DNA of 64,000 bases from CAVRZR01 sp964354215 (GTDB taxonomy: Bacteria; Actinomycetota; Coriobacteriia; Anaerosomatales; CAVRZR01): assembly GCA_964354215.1 (NCBI GenBank), contig CAYGYT010000001.1, positions 62,001 to 126,000 on the forward strand. The letters are read 5' to 3'. This document shows positions 52,555-61,349 of this stretch, piece by piece. Positions within the stretch are counted from its first letter, which is position 1. Each line of letters starts with the position of its first letter. The notes below the pieces were generated by a model. That model did not search any database and was not told the origin of the DNA. It was given only the letters and a program-made list of their open reading frames with translations. A program made the position numbers and the translations under genes.

Positions 52555-53062
52555 TTGTCGTTTTGCAAAGATTGTTGGCGCGTTTCGCCCTCGGATGGGG
52601 TATACCTGTGATAGGTCGCCCGAACGTTGGGCGAGAAGTCCATCGGCCGCAAAGGAGTGGATGGGTACAGGTGAGAGACACCGACATAACCCAGACTCGA
52701 CCGGGATGGCAGATGAAGGCCTTCGGCAGGCGGTACGGGTAACGGAAAACGGTTCGTACGTCACTGGTTCGTCGGTTCGAGAAGTTCGGACGAGGTGCCT
52801 GAAGGGGCACCTGCAACGGCAAGGATCGTAGAGCCGCCGAAGAGCTGGGCATAAGCCCTTGGAGCACTGGGGATGCGGACGGGAGCGGGAAGCTCGCCGG
52901 ACAAGAGTCCCCAAGGATAGCCTTTTGGAGGGGTGCCTCGGGCGGTGCGAAGGCCATCCCGGTGTTCTTCTCTCAGATGCTGCGATAACCAGCAGCGTGA
53001 GAATGTCGAGTCGCACGGGCAGCAACGGAAGGGCGGACCCGAGAGGGCCCGCCCTTCTTGCT
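52555..53062 (+). ncRNA. Candidate large structured noncoding RNA (about 450-500 nt)
   Basis: The 556 bp between the selenoprotein and glnK have no credible ORF, yet the plus strand is dense in perfect local hairpins. They are TCGCCC/GGGCGA (52616-52621, 52629-52634), GGGT/ACCC (52663-52666, 52689-52692) enclosing GGTG/CACC (52670-52682), GTACG/CGTAC (52733-52737, 52755-52759) and AGGTGCC/GGCACCT (52793-52812). Further copies are GGGC/GCCC (52847-52858) and TCTCA/TGAGA (52971-52975, 52998-53002) enclosing GCTGC/GCAGC. Loops are purine-rich, and a terminator closes the unit. I saw no RNase P, tmRNA, SRP or tRNA signatures. The 5' end is uncertain, with no convincing promoter. It may be a family I cannot recognise. 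Confidence 0.55.
53029..53062 (+). terminator. Intrinsic terminator of the candidate RNA, also downstream of glnK
   Basis: AAGGGCGG (53029-53036) pairs with CCGCCCTT (53049-53056), extended inside by CCC/GGG across one A-C mismatch and capped by GAGA. The plus-strand tail CTTGCTTCTCTT is T-rich, so the terminator works best for the plus strand. It lies 25 bp past the end of glnK on the opposite strand. Confidence 0.85.
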
Positions 53063-53086
53063 TCTCTTGGATCGACGCGGCAGCGG

Positions 53087-53425
53087 CTACAACGCGTCCG
53101 GGCCAGTCTCTCCCGTTCGAATTCGAACCACTTCCTCGACGGGTGTGACGAAGATCTTGCCGTCGCCGATGCGATTGGTTCTGGCGGCGGCCACTACGGC
53201 GTCGATTACGTCTTTGACCTGGTGGTCATGTACGACTGCGGTGATCGAGATCTTCGGCAGCAGATCGATGACGTACTCCTCGCCGCGCCATTGCTGCGTG
53301 ATGCCCTTCTGGATGCCATGTCCTTTGACCTCGCAGACAGTAAGGCCGTGGTGACCAAGCCCGACGAGCGCGTCCTTGACCGACTCGAGGCGCTCGGGGC
53401 GGACAATCGATTCGATTCGCTTCAT
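53087..53425 (-). CDS. glnK: Nitrogen regulatory protein PII (GlnK/GlnB family)
   Basis: The 112-residue PII protein senses 2-oxoglutarate, ATP and ADP and gates the ammonium channel. It begins MKRIESIVRPERLESVKDAL, has the T-loop VKGHGIQKGITQQWRGEEY with Tyr51 (the usual nucleotidylylation site) kept and Trp at position 46, and the family signature NRIGDGKIFVTPVEEVVRIRTGE. Its ATG directly follows the amt stop codon TAG, so the two genes are coupled. The amt-glnK order is the reverse of the enterobacterial one. Confidence 0.95.
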   Translation of the reverse strand: MKRIESIVRPERLESVKDALVGLGHHGLTVCEVKGHGIQKGITQQWRGEEYVIDLLPKISITAVVHDHQVKDVIDAVVAAARTNRIGDGKIFVTPVEEVVRIRTGETGPDAL

Positions 53426-55099
53426 CTAGGTCTCACTCCCCGCAGGCTTCGGATGCCGATGTGAAGGTCCCATGGGGACCTCGTCAAGCGAACCCTCGCC
53501 GAGCGGGCCCGAGCCGGCCATGTCGGGGTACGCGAGCACGCCCATCTCGCCGGCGTCGAGGCCGGCGATCTCGTCCTCGGCTGAGGAACGCAGACCCATG
53601 ACGGCGCTCTGCACTCGGAAGAACGCGTAGTGCATGCCGAACGCCCACGCGAAGACGACGACGACCGCGACGCCCTGCGCGATGAGCTGGCTCGCATCGC
53701 CGTAGAAGAGGCCGCGCACGCCACCCTCGACGCCGTTCCAGCCGGCGCCGTAGCTGCCGTCGGCGAACAGGCCGAGCGCGATCATGCCCCACGCCCCGTT
53801 CACGCCGTGTACCGACGACGCACCGACGGGGTCATCGACCTTGAGCACACGCTCGATGAAGACGACGGATCCTACGACCAGGAAGCCGGCGATGGAGCCG
53901 ATCAGGACCGCCGCCCACGGCGTGACGAAGGCGCAGGGGGCGGTGACGGCCACAAGGCCCGCGAGCATGCCGTTCACGGCCATGGAGGGGTCGGGGTGAC
54001 CCCACAGACGCCAGACCAGGAACATGGCCGCCATACAGCCGGCGGACGCCGCAAGCAGCGTGTTGCCGATGATCATCGAGAACCGGAGGTCCGTCGCCGA
54101 GAGTGTCGACATGCCGTTGAAGCCGAACCAGCCGAAGACAAGGATGATCGTGCCGAGGATCGCCATCGGGATGTTGTGGCCCGGGATGGCGACCGGCGTG
54201 CCATCCGCCTTGAACTTCCCAATGCGTGGCCCTAAGACGACTGCGCCGGCGAGTGCCGCGAATCCTCCGACTGCGTGTACGACCGAAGAGCCCGCGAAGT
54301 CGACAGCGCCGTGGCCGAGCCCGAAGTTGGCGCCGAGCGTAGCCAGCCAGCCGCCGCCCCAGACCCACATGCCGTAGATCGGGTAGACGATCGCGCCCAT
54401 GAACACACCGAACGGGATGAACGCGCTGAACTTCCAGCGCTCGGCCATCGCGCCGGTCACGATCGTCGCCGCCGTGTCCATGAACACGAGCTGGAACAGG
54501 AAGAACGCGAACACGCCGGGGTCGTACGTGCCGTCAGCCAGCGAGCCCACAAAGAAGCCCTTCGTACCGGCGAGCGCCTGGCCGGCCACCTTGATGGCCG
54601 GAGCCGTGAGGATGCCTTCGGCGCCGGGTGCCCAGTAGAACGCGCCCAGCGAACCGAATTGCAGTCCGAAGCCGAACGCCCAGTAGGCGAGCGCGCCCAC
54701 TGCGAAGATGACGAAGTTAGTCATTGCGACGTGCGCGGCGTTCTTCGCCCGGCAGAAGCCCGTCTCCACGAGCATGAAGCCCGCCTGCATGAAGAAGATG
54801 AGCGCCATGCCGACGGTGATGAAGAAGATGTTGAGAGCCACTTTGGTGTTGCCTAGGTCGGCAGCGGCCTCCGCGAGGGTCGGAGCGCCCGCATTGGCTG
54901 AAGTCACCGCCGCGGCGCCACCGTAGTTGGAGCCCACCGGATCAGCGCCTGCGAACGCGACCATGACGGTCATGATCACGAGCGCGGCGAGCGCCAGCAC
55001 GCCGGTGCGTACCGCCGCCCTTCTGAGAATGCTCGGCATCTGCCCGCGCGCTGCGGCGATGTCGAAGTCGGCGAAACCTTTGACGAATCGAGTAAGCAT
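53426..55099 (-). CDS. amt: Ammonium transporter Amt
   Basis: The 557-residue protein is a full Amt/Rh channel with eleven core membrane helices and conserved features ALIFFMQAGFMLVETG, DFAGSSVVHAVGG (signature) and NTLLAASAGCMAA. An extra N-terminal segment of about 90 residues carries its own hydrophobic helix (signal-like), and a hydrophilic C-terminal tail follows the core. I start at the ATG at 55099, after a strong AAGGAGGTGGAGG. It is followed at once by glnK. No promoter was identified with confidence. Confidence 0.95.
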   Translation of the reverse strand: MLTRFVKGFADFDIAAARGQMPSILRRAAVRTGVLALAALVIMTVMVAFAGADPVGSNYGGAAAVTSANAGAPTLAEAAADLGNTKVALNIFFITVGMALIFFMQAGFMLVETGFCRAKNAAHVAMTNFVIFAVGALAYWAFGFGLQFGSLGAFYWAPGAEGILTAPAIKVAGQALAGTKGFFVGSLADGTYDPGVFAFFLFQLVFMDTAATIVTGAMAERWKFSAFIPFGVFMGAIVYPIYGMWVWGGGWLATLGANFGLGHGAVDFAGSSVVHAVGGFAALAGAVVLGPRIGKFKADGTPVAIPGHNIPMAILGTIILVFGWFGFNGMSTLSATDLRFSMIIGNTLLAASAGCMAAMFLVWRLWGHPDPSMAVNGMLAGLVAVTAPCAFVTPWAAVLIGSIAGFLVVGSVVFIERVLKVDDPVGASSVHGVNGAWGMIALGLFADGSYGAGWNGVEGGVRGLFYGDASQLIAQGVAVVVVFAWAFGMHYAFFRVQSAVMGLRSSAEDEIAGLDAGEMGVLAYPDMAGSGPLGEGSLDEVPMGPSHRHPKPAGSET

Positions 55100-55125
55100 T
55101 CGCCTCCACCTCCTTGTCGGATAGT

Positions 55126-55143
55126 GGTCCGAGTGAACGGACC
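55126..55143. promoter_or_regulatory. Inverted repeat upstream of amt
   Basis: GGTCCG (55126-55131) and CGGACC (55138-55143) flank a 6-bp centre, 27 bp before the amt start. It could be an operator for nitrogen control or a leader hairpin. The rest of the 235-bp spacer to 55334 shows no gene. Confidence 0.35.
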
Positions 55144-55334
55144 GTTTCAGGGACATGAGGTGCCGTACGTCTTTGGACGGCGGGGCTCCGGGGTGCGCTC
55201 GCCCGGGGCGGGCTTGTGAGGTTCAGCCTGCTCAAAGGGTCGGGGGTCTATGTTGCGAAGTGGTTTCGGCGCTCGAACGCTCTCGTGAAACCTGCGTTGC
55301 AGTCCCGTCGGGGCACCCCGACTGGAGCGGTGCC

Positions 55335-57089
55335 TCAGCCTCGCTGCTCGAGCAGTTCGCACATGGCGTGAAGAGCGCTGCCCATGCCGAGCGGGGCCCA
55401 CTCGGCAAACGACGCTGAGCGCTCGAGGACCTGTTCGGCCGTTGCCGACATGCCGGACGCTCTCACACCGTGCGCCGCGAGACTCAACGCAGCGAGGGCG
55501 GCAAGATGCGGGCCGCTGGGGGTTGGGCCGTCGTGCCGCTCCCGCGGCCTGAGAGGAAGCTCGGTGGATGCTGGTGTCATGAACCACACCCCGTCAGAGG
55601 CGAAGGTCGCCTCTGCGGCGGCCAGGATGCGCTCTGCTGCACCGAGGAACTCTCGCTCGTCAGCTGTCTCGAACGCGCGGACTGCCGCGAGGGCCAAGGC
55701 AGCCGCGTCGTCGAGAACCTGCGGGGCCGGTTGATGCGTGTCGCCCACGATCCGCCGCACCTGGCCGTCGGCGCCCGCCGCCTCAGCCAGAAGGAACCGC
55801 ACGAGCTCTACGCCCCGCTTTGTGATTGCGTCATCGCCGACGGCGGCGCCGGCGTCCATCAGGCCGATGGCGGCAAGCGCGTTCCAGGACACGATCACCT
55901 TGCCGTCGCGGTCGGGCTGGGGCCGCCGCTGCCGCCGTGAGAAGAGCCGGGACAACAGCGCGTTCACGCGTGGGTCGTCGTCCAGATTCTCTCGCGTCAG
56001 GATGACGCTCCCCTCCCAGTTGCCTTCGCGCGATACGCCGAGATGCTCGCGAGCGAGGGCGAGTTCCTCGGCATCGAGCAGCGACTCGAGCTCCTCCCAG
56101 CCCCAGACGTAGGTCGCGCCCTCTTCCCCTTGCGTGTCGGCCGAGAGCGACGAGGCGTAGCCGCCGGATGGCATGAGCAGATCGCGCTCGAGGAATGCCG
56201 CGGTGTCGCCCATGGCGCGTCGCCACGCATCACGCGGTCGTCGGATGTGCAGCCCTGCGAGGGTCGAGAGCAGCTGCGCGTTGTCGTAGAGCATCTTCTC
56301 GAAGTGCGGCACGAGCCACCGGTCGTCGACGGAGTAGCGCGCGATGCCGCCGCCCGCCTGGTCGTAGATGCCACCGCCGACGATGCCGACTGCCTCCGCC
56401 TCGACCAGCGCGAGAGCCCGTTCGTCGCCGGTGATTCGGTGGTACGCGAGCAGGAACTGGGCGACCGTCGGTTGCGGGAACTTGGGCGCACTGCCGAAGC
56501 CGCCGTTGACCGGGTCTGCCTCGTCCAGCACCGCCGAGAAGGCCAGATCCACAACTCCACGTGTGGCGGCCCCGGGTTTCGGTGGGGCGAACATCACTCG
56601 GAGGTAGTCCATGGCGTCTTCGGCAGAACGCGCGACCACGTCGGGCTGGAGCGAGAACGAGGTGCTGATGCGCTCGAGGATGCTTTGAAACGACGGCACT
56701 CCAGGGTGCGATTCGGGCGGGAAGTACGTGCCGCCGAAGACCGGTCGAAGCTCGGGGGTAAGAATGACGCTCATCGGCCAGCCTCCGTGTCCGGTGGCCG
56801 CGACTACGTACGCCAGGTAGAGCTCGTCGACGTCGGGCCGCACCTCGCGGTCGACCTTCACCGAAACGTAGCGGTCGTTGAGAAGGCCCGCGGTCGCCGG
56901 ATCGCGGAACGACTCGCGCTGCATGACATGGCACCAGTGGCACGACGCGTAGCCGACGGAGAGGAAGATCGGGCGCTCGGTCTCGCGCGCGTGCGCGAAG
57001 GCCTCTTCGCCCCACGGATACCAATCGACCGGATCGTCCGCGTGCTGGCGGAGATACGGAGAGGATGCACGTGCGAGGCGATTCGGCAT
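55335..57089 (-). CDS. Thioredoxin-domain protein YyaL (DUF255/SSP411-like)
   Basis: A 584-residue protein of the YyaL family: an N-terminal thioredoxin-like DUF255 domain (NRLARASSPYLRQHADDPVDWYPWGEEAF, then the CxxC of SVGYASCHWCHVMQRESF, residues 40-55) followed by a C-terminal (alpha/alpha)6-barrel like that of N-acylglucosamine epimerases (TYVWGWEE, MLYDNAQLL, ALAAIGLMDAG). The family function is not settled. The length is somewhat below the usual 650-700 because the C-terminal part is short. The ATG at 57089 follows AGGAG on the minus strand; the longer open frame beyond it is not coding. Confidence 0.9.
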   Translation of the reverse strand: MPNRLARASSPYLRQHADDPVDWYPWGEEAFAHARETERPIFLSVGYASCHWCHVMQRESFRDPATAGLLNDRYVSVKVDREVRPDVDELYLAYVVAATGHGGWPMSVILTPELRPVFGGTYFPPESHPGVPSFQSILERISTSFSLQPDVVARSAEDAMDYLRVMFAPPKPGAATRGVVDLAFSAVLDEADPVNGGFGSAPKFPQPTVAQFLLAYHRITGDERALALVEAEAVGIVGGGIYDQAGGGIARYSVDDRWLVPHFEKMLYDNAQLLSTLAGLHIRRPRDAWRRAMGDTAAFLERDLLMPSGGYASSLSADTQGEEGATYVWGWEELESLLDAEELALAREHLGVSREGNWEGSVILTRENLDDDPRVNALLSRLFSRRQRRPQPDRDGKVIVSWNALAAIGLMDAGAAVGDDAITKRGVELVRFLLAEAAGADGQVRRIVGDTHQPAPQVLDDAAALALAAVRAFETADEREFLGAAERILAAAEATFASDGVWFMTPASTELPLRPRERHDGPTPSGPHLAALAALSLAAHGVRASGMSATAEQVLERSASFAEWAPLGMGSALHAMCELLEQRG

Positions 57090-57232
57090 GGTGGCTCCTG
57101 CCTGGGTGGTCGCGCCAACAGGGCGTTTGCCTGGTTCTTTCCCCGCAGGCAGGCGGTTGTGGCGCCCGGGAGACTGCGTCCGCGGGCAGGTCGTCACCTC
57201 GCTCGCGGACTCGCCGAGAACGGCACGACGGA

Positions 57233-57241
57233 TGCTATACT
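57233..57241 (+). promoter_or_regulatory. Extended -10 promoter of tRNA-Ala
   Basis: TGCTATACT combines the TGn extension with a TATACT hexamer (57236-57241), 12 bases before the tRNA. There is no clear -35 match, as is common with extended -10 promoters. Confidence 0.6.
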
Positions 57242-57252
57242 CTCCCGCGCAC

Positions 57253-57328
57253 GGGGACGTAGCTCAGTTGGGAGAGCGCGGGCTTTGCAAGCCTGAGGTC
57301 GAGGGTTCGAGCCCCTTCGTCTCCACCA
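57253..57328 (+). tRNA. tRNA-Ala (anticodon TGC), CCA encoded
   Basis: The 76-nt gene folds into a cloverleaf with acceptor arms GGGGACG and CGTCTCC (one G-T pair), D-loop AGCTCAGTTGGGAGAGC, anticodon loop TTTGCAA giving TGC, and T arm GGTTCGAGCC. CCA is encoded. It stands alone between yyaL and a DUF4126 gene. Confidence 0.97.
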
Positions 57329-57378
57329 GAACACACACGCGAGGCAGGCATGCGCCCGCGTCGCGCTATGCTTGGCCC

Positions 57379-57924
57379 ATGGACGTCCTCAGTGGCATAG
57401 CGCTCGCGGCGCCCGCGGGACTGAACGCCTACATCCCTCTGCTCGGTGTTGCGCTCGCTGAGCGATTCGGGTGGCTCGTCTTGCGCGAGCCCTTCGACAT
57501 CCTCGGCGAGTGGTGGATGATCGCGCTCATCGCCGCGCTGCTGGCGATCGAGATCGTCGCCGACAAGATCCCTGCGGTTGACCACGCGAACGATGCCGTA
57601 CAGACGATCGTGCGCCCGGCGGCTGGTGGTCTCTTGGCTGTGTCGGCGTCGGGGGCGGGAACGATGAGCACGGTGGCGCTCGTCGTGGTCGGTGTGCTGC
57701 TCGCGGGTGGCGTCCACTCGGCGAAGGCGGCCGCACGGCCGGTGATCAACGCGACTACGGGCGGGGTTGGAGCGCCGATCGCTTCGACAACGGAAGACGT
57801 CGGCGCAGCCGGCCTGACCGTCCTTGCCATCGCCGCCCCCCTGCTCGCGCTTCTTGTTGTGGCAGCCCTGTTGACCTGGGTGGCTTGGGCAGTACGACGA
57901 CGACTCCGCGGGCGCAGCGGCTGA
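57379..57924 (+). CDS. DUF4126 family membrane protein
   Basis: The 181-residue protein has the DUF4126 opening ALAAPAGLNAYIPLLGVALAERFGW, and about four hydrophobic segments separated by IVADKIPAVDHANDAVQT and a Gly/Ala-rich run SASGAGTMSTVALVVVG. It ends in a basic tail RRRLRGRSG. Function is unknown. I chose the ATG at 57379; the open frame upstream of it covers the tRNA and is not coding. It converges with the MFS gene, with 4 bp between the two stop codons. Confidence 0.8.
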   Translation: MDVLSGIALAAPAGLNAYIPLLGVALAERFGWLVLREPFDILGEWWMIALIAALLAIEIVADKIPAVDHANDAVQTIVRPAAGGLLAVSASGAGTMSTVALVVVGVLLAGGVHSAKAAARPVINATTGGVGAPIASTTEDVGAAGLTVLAIAAPLLALLVVAALLTWVAWAVRRRLRGRSG

Positions 57925-57928
57925 GCGG

Positions 57929-59263
57929 TCACGCGGCGCGGAGGCTTGGCCGAGTCCAGCCCCATGCGGCAGCGGCCACCACCATAGCCCCGACGGCGAG
58001 GATCACGACCGGCATGCTCACGCTGTTCACCGCGACGCCGGCGAGCACGAGGCTCGCGGCGCTCGCGAGCCGGGTGATCGTCTGGCGTGCGGCAAGCACG
58101 CGGCCCCGGAGCTCCTCTCGGCTCACCTGCTGGACCAACGTGATGCTCGGGATGAGGAACCACATGTTGGCGATCCCGCTCGCCAGCAGGAGCGGGGCGG
58201 CGAGCCAGATGGAGTTCGCGGCGGCCACGGCTGCGAAGATGAGGCCGAACGCCGTCAGCCCGCCGAGCACCTTCAAGCCGGGGGAGTCGGTGCCGCTGCG
58301 GCCCACCGTGATCGTCCCGATGAGAAGCCCCACCGTGATCGCCCCGTCGAGCAGGGCAAGGCCAAAGGCCCCCGCGTGGTAGCGCTCGAGAGCGAGGCCG
58401 TATCCGAGTGTGAGCGATGCGCCCAGCCCGACAGCGGCGAAGGCCCACAGTGCCAGCAGGTCACGCAGGAGTCGGGTGCTCCAGATGTATCGCGCACCCT
58501 CGGCCACGTCGGCGAAGATGCCGGCGGAAGGGTCCGTCTCGGCAGGCGGATCGAGTTCGACCTCGGCTGCCGAGAGAAGTGCGGCAGGCATCGCGTCGTC
58601 GCGGGTGAACGACGACGTCTCCAGCAGCGGGAGATCCGCGCCCTCGAGTTCGGCACGAATCGCCCCCGCACTCGCACGGGGCGCGGCGCGGTGGGCGATG
58701 AGCGCGATCATGCCCGCCGAGAACAGGTACGAGACCGCGTCGAGGGTGAACGCGCGCGCGTAGCCGAGCACGCCGACGACCACGCCCGCGAAGGCAAGCC
58801 CCGCGAGTTCTGAGATTGCCGATGACGCATTGTCCAGCGAGTTCGCCGCGAGCAGTTCGTCGTCGGGCACGAGCTGGGGGATAAGTGAGAGCTTCGCGGG
58901 CTCGAAGAACAGCGCGATCGTCGCGACCGAGAACGCGAGCAGGTACGCCGAGACCACGCCGCCATTCGCCATCGCCCAAGGGATGAGCAGCACCAGGCCT
59001 GCCCGGAGCACGTCGGCGCCGATCATCGTGCGCCGACGATCCCAGCGGTCCACGTACGCGCCGGCTAGGAGGCCGAACAGCGCAGAAGGCAGTACGGTGA
59101 CCCCGAGCATGACGCCCATCTGGAGCATCGACCCGGTGATCTTGTAGACCATGATGCCCATGGCGATCTGGTTGAGCTTGTCGCCCACGACCGACACCAT
59201 CTGGCCGATCCACAGCTTGCGGTAGTCGGCAACTCTGAGTGGTGCAAGGACTCCGACGCTCAC
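57929..59263 (-). CDS. Major facilitator superfamily transporter (MFS_3/EntS-like)
   Basis: A 444-residue transporter with about 10-12 membrane helices, opening LAPLRVADYRKLWIGQMVSVVGDKLNQIAMGIMVYK as in the MFS_3 (EntS/drug-exporter) group, with the RWDRRRTMIGADVLRAGLVLL loop between helices 2 and 3 and a cytoplasmic central loop (residues 185-240). The substrate cannot be deduced. The GTG at 59263 follows GGAGGG; an in-frame start further upstream lacks a ribosome binding site. Confidence 0.88.
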   Translation of the reverse strand: MSVGVLAPLRVADYRKLWIGQMVSVVGDKLNQIAMGIMVYKITGSMLQMGVMLGVTVLPSALFGLLAGAYVDRWDRRRTMIGADVLRAGLVLLIPWAMANGGVVSAYLLAFSVATIALFFEPAKLSLIPQLVPDDELLAANSLDNASSAISELAGLAFAGVVVGVLGYARAFTLDAVSYLFSAGMIALIAHRAAPRASAGAIRAELEGADLPLLETSSFTRDDAMPAALLSAAEVELDPPAETDPSAGIFADVAEGARYIWSTRLLRDLLALWAFAAVGLGASLTLGYGLALERYHAGAFGLALLDGAITVGLLIGTITVGRSGTDSPGLKVLGGLTAFGLIFAAVAAANSIWLAAPLLLASGIANMWFLIPSITLVQQVSREELRGRVLAARQTITRLASAASLVLAGVAVNSVSMPVVILAVGAMVVAAAAWGWTRPSLRAA

Positions 59264-59363
59264 GCGCCCTCCAGTCTGAGCCGAGCGTGACGCAATTGTA
59301 GCGTTCGCGCTCGCACACGGGCGGGCGGCCTCGTACGCCGCTCGAGTCACTGGCTCGAACGGA

Positions 59364-59392
59364 TTGCGGGCGCGCGCTCGGGCGAATAATCT
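59364..59392 (+). promoter_or_regulatory. Predicted promoter of the KimA-like gene
   Basis: TTGCGG (59364-59369) and TAATCT (59387-59392) are spaced by 17 bp; the leader would be about 60 nt. I looked for a cyclic-di-AMP (ydaO) riboswitch here and saw none of its conserved core. Confidence 0.5.
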
Positions 59393-59459
59393 GCAACGAT
59401 GGACGGGGGGACGCGCCGTCTACGGCCTCGCCTGGACGCATCGATGGACGAAGGATGCC

Positions 59460-61349
59460 ATGACTCGCCCACTCAAGCAGGTGCTGCTCGGCAATCCGCT
59501 CGACACGCGTGAGGCGGCACACCAGCGCCTGACCAACCCCATCGCCCTCGCCGTCTTCTCGAGCGACGCACTGTCCTCCGTCGCGTACGCCACCGAAGAG
59601 ATCCTCATCATGCTCTTGCTCGCGGGCTCCCTCGCTCTTCGGCTGGCCATGCCCATCGCCATCGCTATCGCCATCCTGCTCGTGGTGGTCGTCATCTCGT
59701 ACCGGCAGACCATCAAGGCCTACCCCTCGGGTGGCGGTGCCTACATCGTCGCCAAGGAGAACCTGGGCACCGTGCCGGGACTCGTAGCGGGAGCATCCCT
59801 GCTCGTGGACTACATCCTTACTGTCGCCGTGTCCGTCTCGGCTGGCACGGCAGCCATTACCTCGGCGATCACCGCGCTCGCGCCGTTCCGCGTCTACATC
59901 GCGGTCGTGCTCGTGATGCTGCTCGCGGCGGCGAACCTCCGCGGCGTTCGAGAGTCGGGTGCGGTGTTCGCGGGGCCGACGTACTTCTTCGTGGCGATGC
60001 TCGGTCTGCTCATCGTGGTCGGGCTGTTCAAGTACGCGACTGGGGGCACCATCGAGGTCTCGAGCGAGGTTGTCCCCGGCGTGAGCGATCTGACGCTCTT
60101 CATCATCCTGAAGGCGTTCGCGTCCGGGTGCACGGCCATGACGGGCGTCGAGGCGATCGCCAACGGCGTTCAGGCGTTCAAGGAACCCGCCGCCAAGAAC
60201 GCACGCGAGACGCTCGTCTGGATGGGCGGCATTCTCCTCGTTCTGTTCCTCGGCACGACCGCCCTCGCGCAGCTCAGCCACGTCGTGCCGTCGGAGAGCG
60301 AGACCGTGGTAAGCCAGCTCGCGCGCGGCGTCTTCGGCACCGGCATCCTCTACTACCTCCTGCAAGCGGCCACGGCCGCCATCCTCGTCATCGCCGCCAA
60401 CACCTCGTACGCCGACTTCCCGAGGCTCGGCTCGTTCATGGCCGGTGACGGATTCCTGCCCAAGCAGTTGCGGGACCGTGGCTCCCGGCTCGTGCACACG
60501 AACGGCATCCTCCTGCTCACGGGCGTTGCGATACTACTCATCGTTGTCTTCCAGGGCAGCACGACGCGCCTCATCCCGCTCTACGCCGTGGGTGTCTTCA
60601 CGTCATTCACGTTGTCGCAGGCGGGCATGGTCGTGCACTGGCTGCGGTGCAGGGAAGAGGGCTGGCACTGGAGCATCGCGGTCAATGGCGCTGGCGCCGT
60701 CACGACCGGTGTGGTCACCGTGGTGATTGCCGCCGCCAAGTTCACCCTCGGCGCCTGGATCGTCCTCGTCGTGATCCCGATCCTTGTTCTGAACTTCTTG
60801 TGGATCAAGCGTCAGTACGACGGTGTGGCCGATCGGCTTCGCATGCCTCGCGACGCTCAACTCAAGCTCAACTGGCAGTCGGCGAAACGCCTGCACAACC
60901 ACGTGGTTGTGCTCGTCGCCTCGATCGACCGGCGTATCGTGCGAGCGCTTCAGTACGCGCGGTCGCTCAAGGCCGACTCGATAGAAGCGATCTTCGTCGA
61001 CGTGACGAGCGACAAGGCCGAGGAAATGCGTCGAATGTGGGACGAGTGCGATTTCGGCGTTCGTCTCACGGTGATCGATTCGCCGTATCGCGAGATCATC
61101 GAGCCGATCCGCAAGTACATTCACGATCTCCCGCGACCCACGGAAGACCACGTGGTCACGGTCATCCTGCCCGAGTTCGTCCCCGAGGACCTCGTGGACA
61201 ACATCCTTCACGACCAGACGTCGTTCTGGATCAAGCGCGTGCTCTTCTTCGAGCCGGGCGTCATCGTCACCGACGTCCCGTACCACTTGGCACGCGATGA
61301 AGGAGGGTCCACTCGGCCGAAGGGCCCTGAGCCCCAGGCCCCGAGCTAG
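59460..61349 (+). CDS. KimA-like high-affinity potassium importer (APC superfamily)
   Basis: The 629-residue protein matches Bacillus KimA (YdaO), an H+/K+ symporter whose expression and activity are controlled by c-di-AMP. From memory of that sequence, shared stretches include SSDALSSVAY, SYRQ.I.AYP.GGGAY, LLVDYILTVAVSVS and LKAFASGC.ALTGVEAI. Twelve membrane helices (residues about 30-480) are followed by a cytoplasmic C-terminal domain of about 150 residues (LHNHVVVLVASIDRRIVRAL...). The ATG at 59460 follows GAAGGA. It is convergent with two TrkA genes, overlapping the first by 4 bp, which fits a K+ homeostasis locus. Confidence 0.85.
   Translation: MTRPLKQVLLGNPLDTREAAHQRLTNPIALAVFSSDALSSVAYATEEILIMLLLAGSLALRLAMPIAIAIAILLVVVVISYRQTIKAYPSGGGAYIVAKENLGTVPGLVAGASLLVDYILTVAVSVSAGTAAITSAITALAPFRVYIAVVLVMLLAAANLRGVRESGAVFAGPTYFFVAMLGLLIVVGLFKYATGGTIEVSSEVVPGVSDLTLFIILKAFASGCTAMTGVEAIANGVQAFKEPAAKNARETLVWMGGILLVLFLGTTALAQLSHVVPSESETVVSQLARGVFGTGILYYLLQAATAAILVIAANTSYADFPRLGSFMAGDGFLPKQLRDRGSRLVHTNGILLLTGVAILLIVVFQGSTTRLIPLYAVGVFTSFTLSQAGMVVHWLRCREEGWHWSIAVNGAGAVTTGVVTVVIAAAKFTLGAWIVLVVIPILVLNFLWIKRQYDGVADRLRMPRDAQLKLNWQSAKRLHNHVVVLVASIDRRIVRALQYARSLKADSIEAIFVDVTSDKAEEMRRMWDECDFGVRLTVIDSPYREIIEPIRKYIHDLPRPTEDHVVTVILPEFVPEDLVDNILHDQTSFWIKRVLFFEPGVIVTDVPYHLARDEGGSTRPKGPEPQAPS

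Noticed and set aside
52555..53062. Candidate RNA considered as RNase P RNA, tmRNA or SRP RNA
   Set aside because: Conserved cores such as GAGGAAAGTCC of RNase P, the tRNA-like ends of tmRNA, and GGAAGGAAGCAGC of SRP RNA are absent.
53087..53425. PII T-loop appeared to lack the modified tyrosine (WRG instead of YRG)
   Set aside because: Counting residues against E. coli GlnB shows the Trp is position 46, while Tyr51, the nucleotidylylated residue, is present.
59264..59459. Possible cyclic-di-AMP riboswitch upstream of the KimA-like gene
   Set aside because: The spacer is short and lacks the conserved ydaO core; only a promoter-like pair is visible.
58461..60497. 678-codon antisense frame across the MFS and KimA-like genes
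   Set aside because: It overlaps two clear genes on opposite strands and has shadow-type composition.
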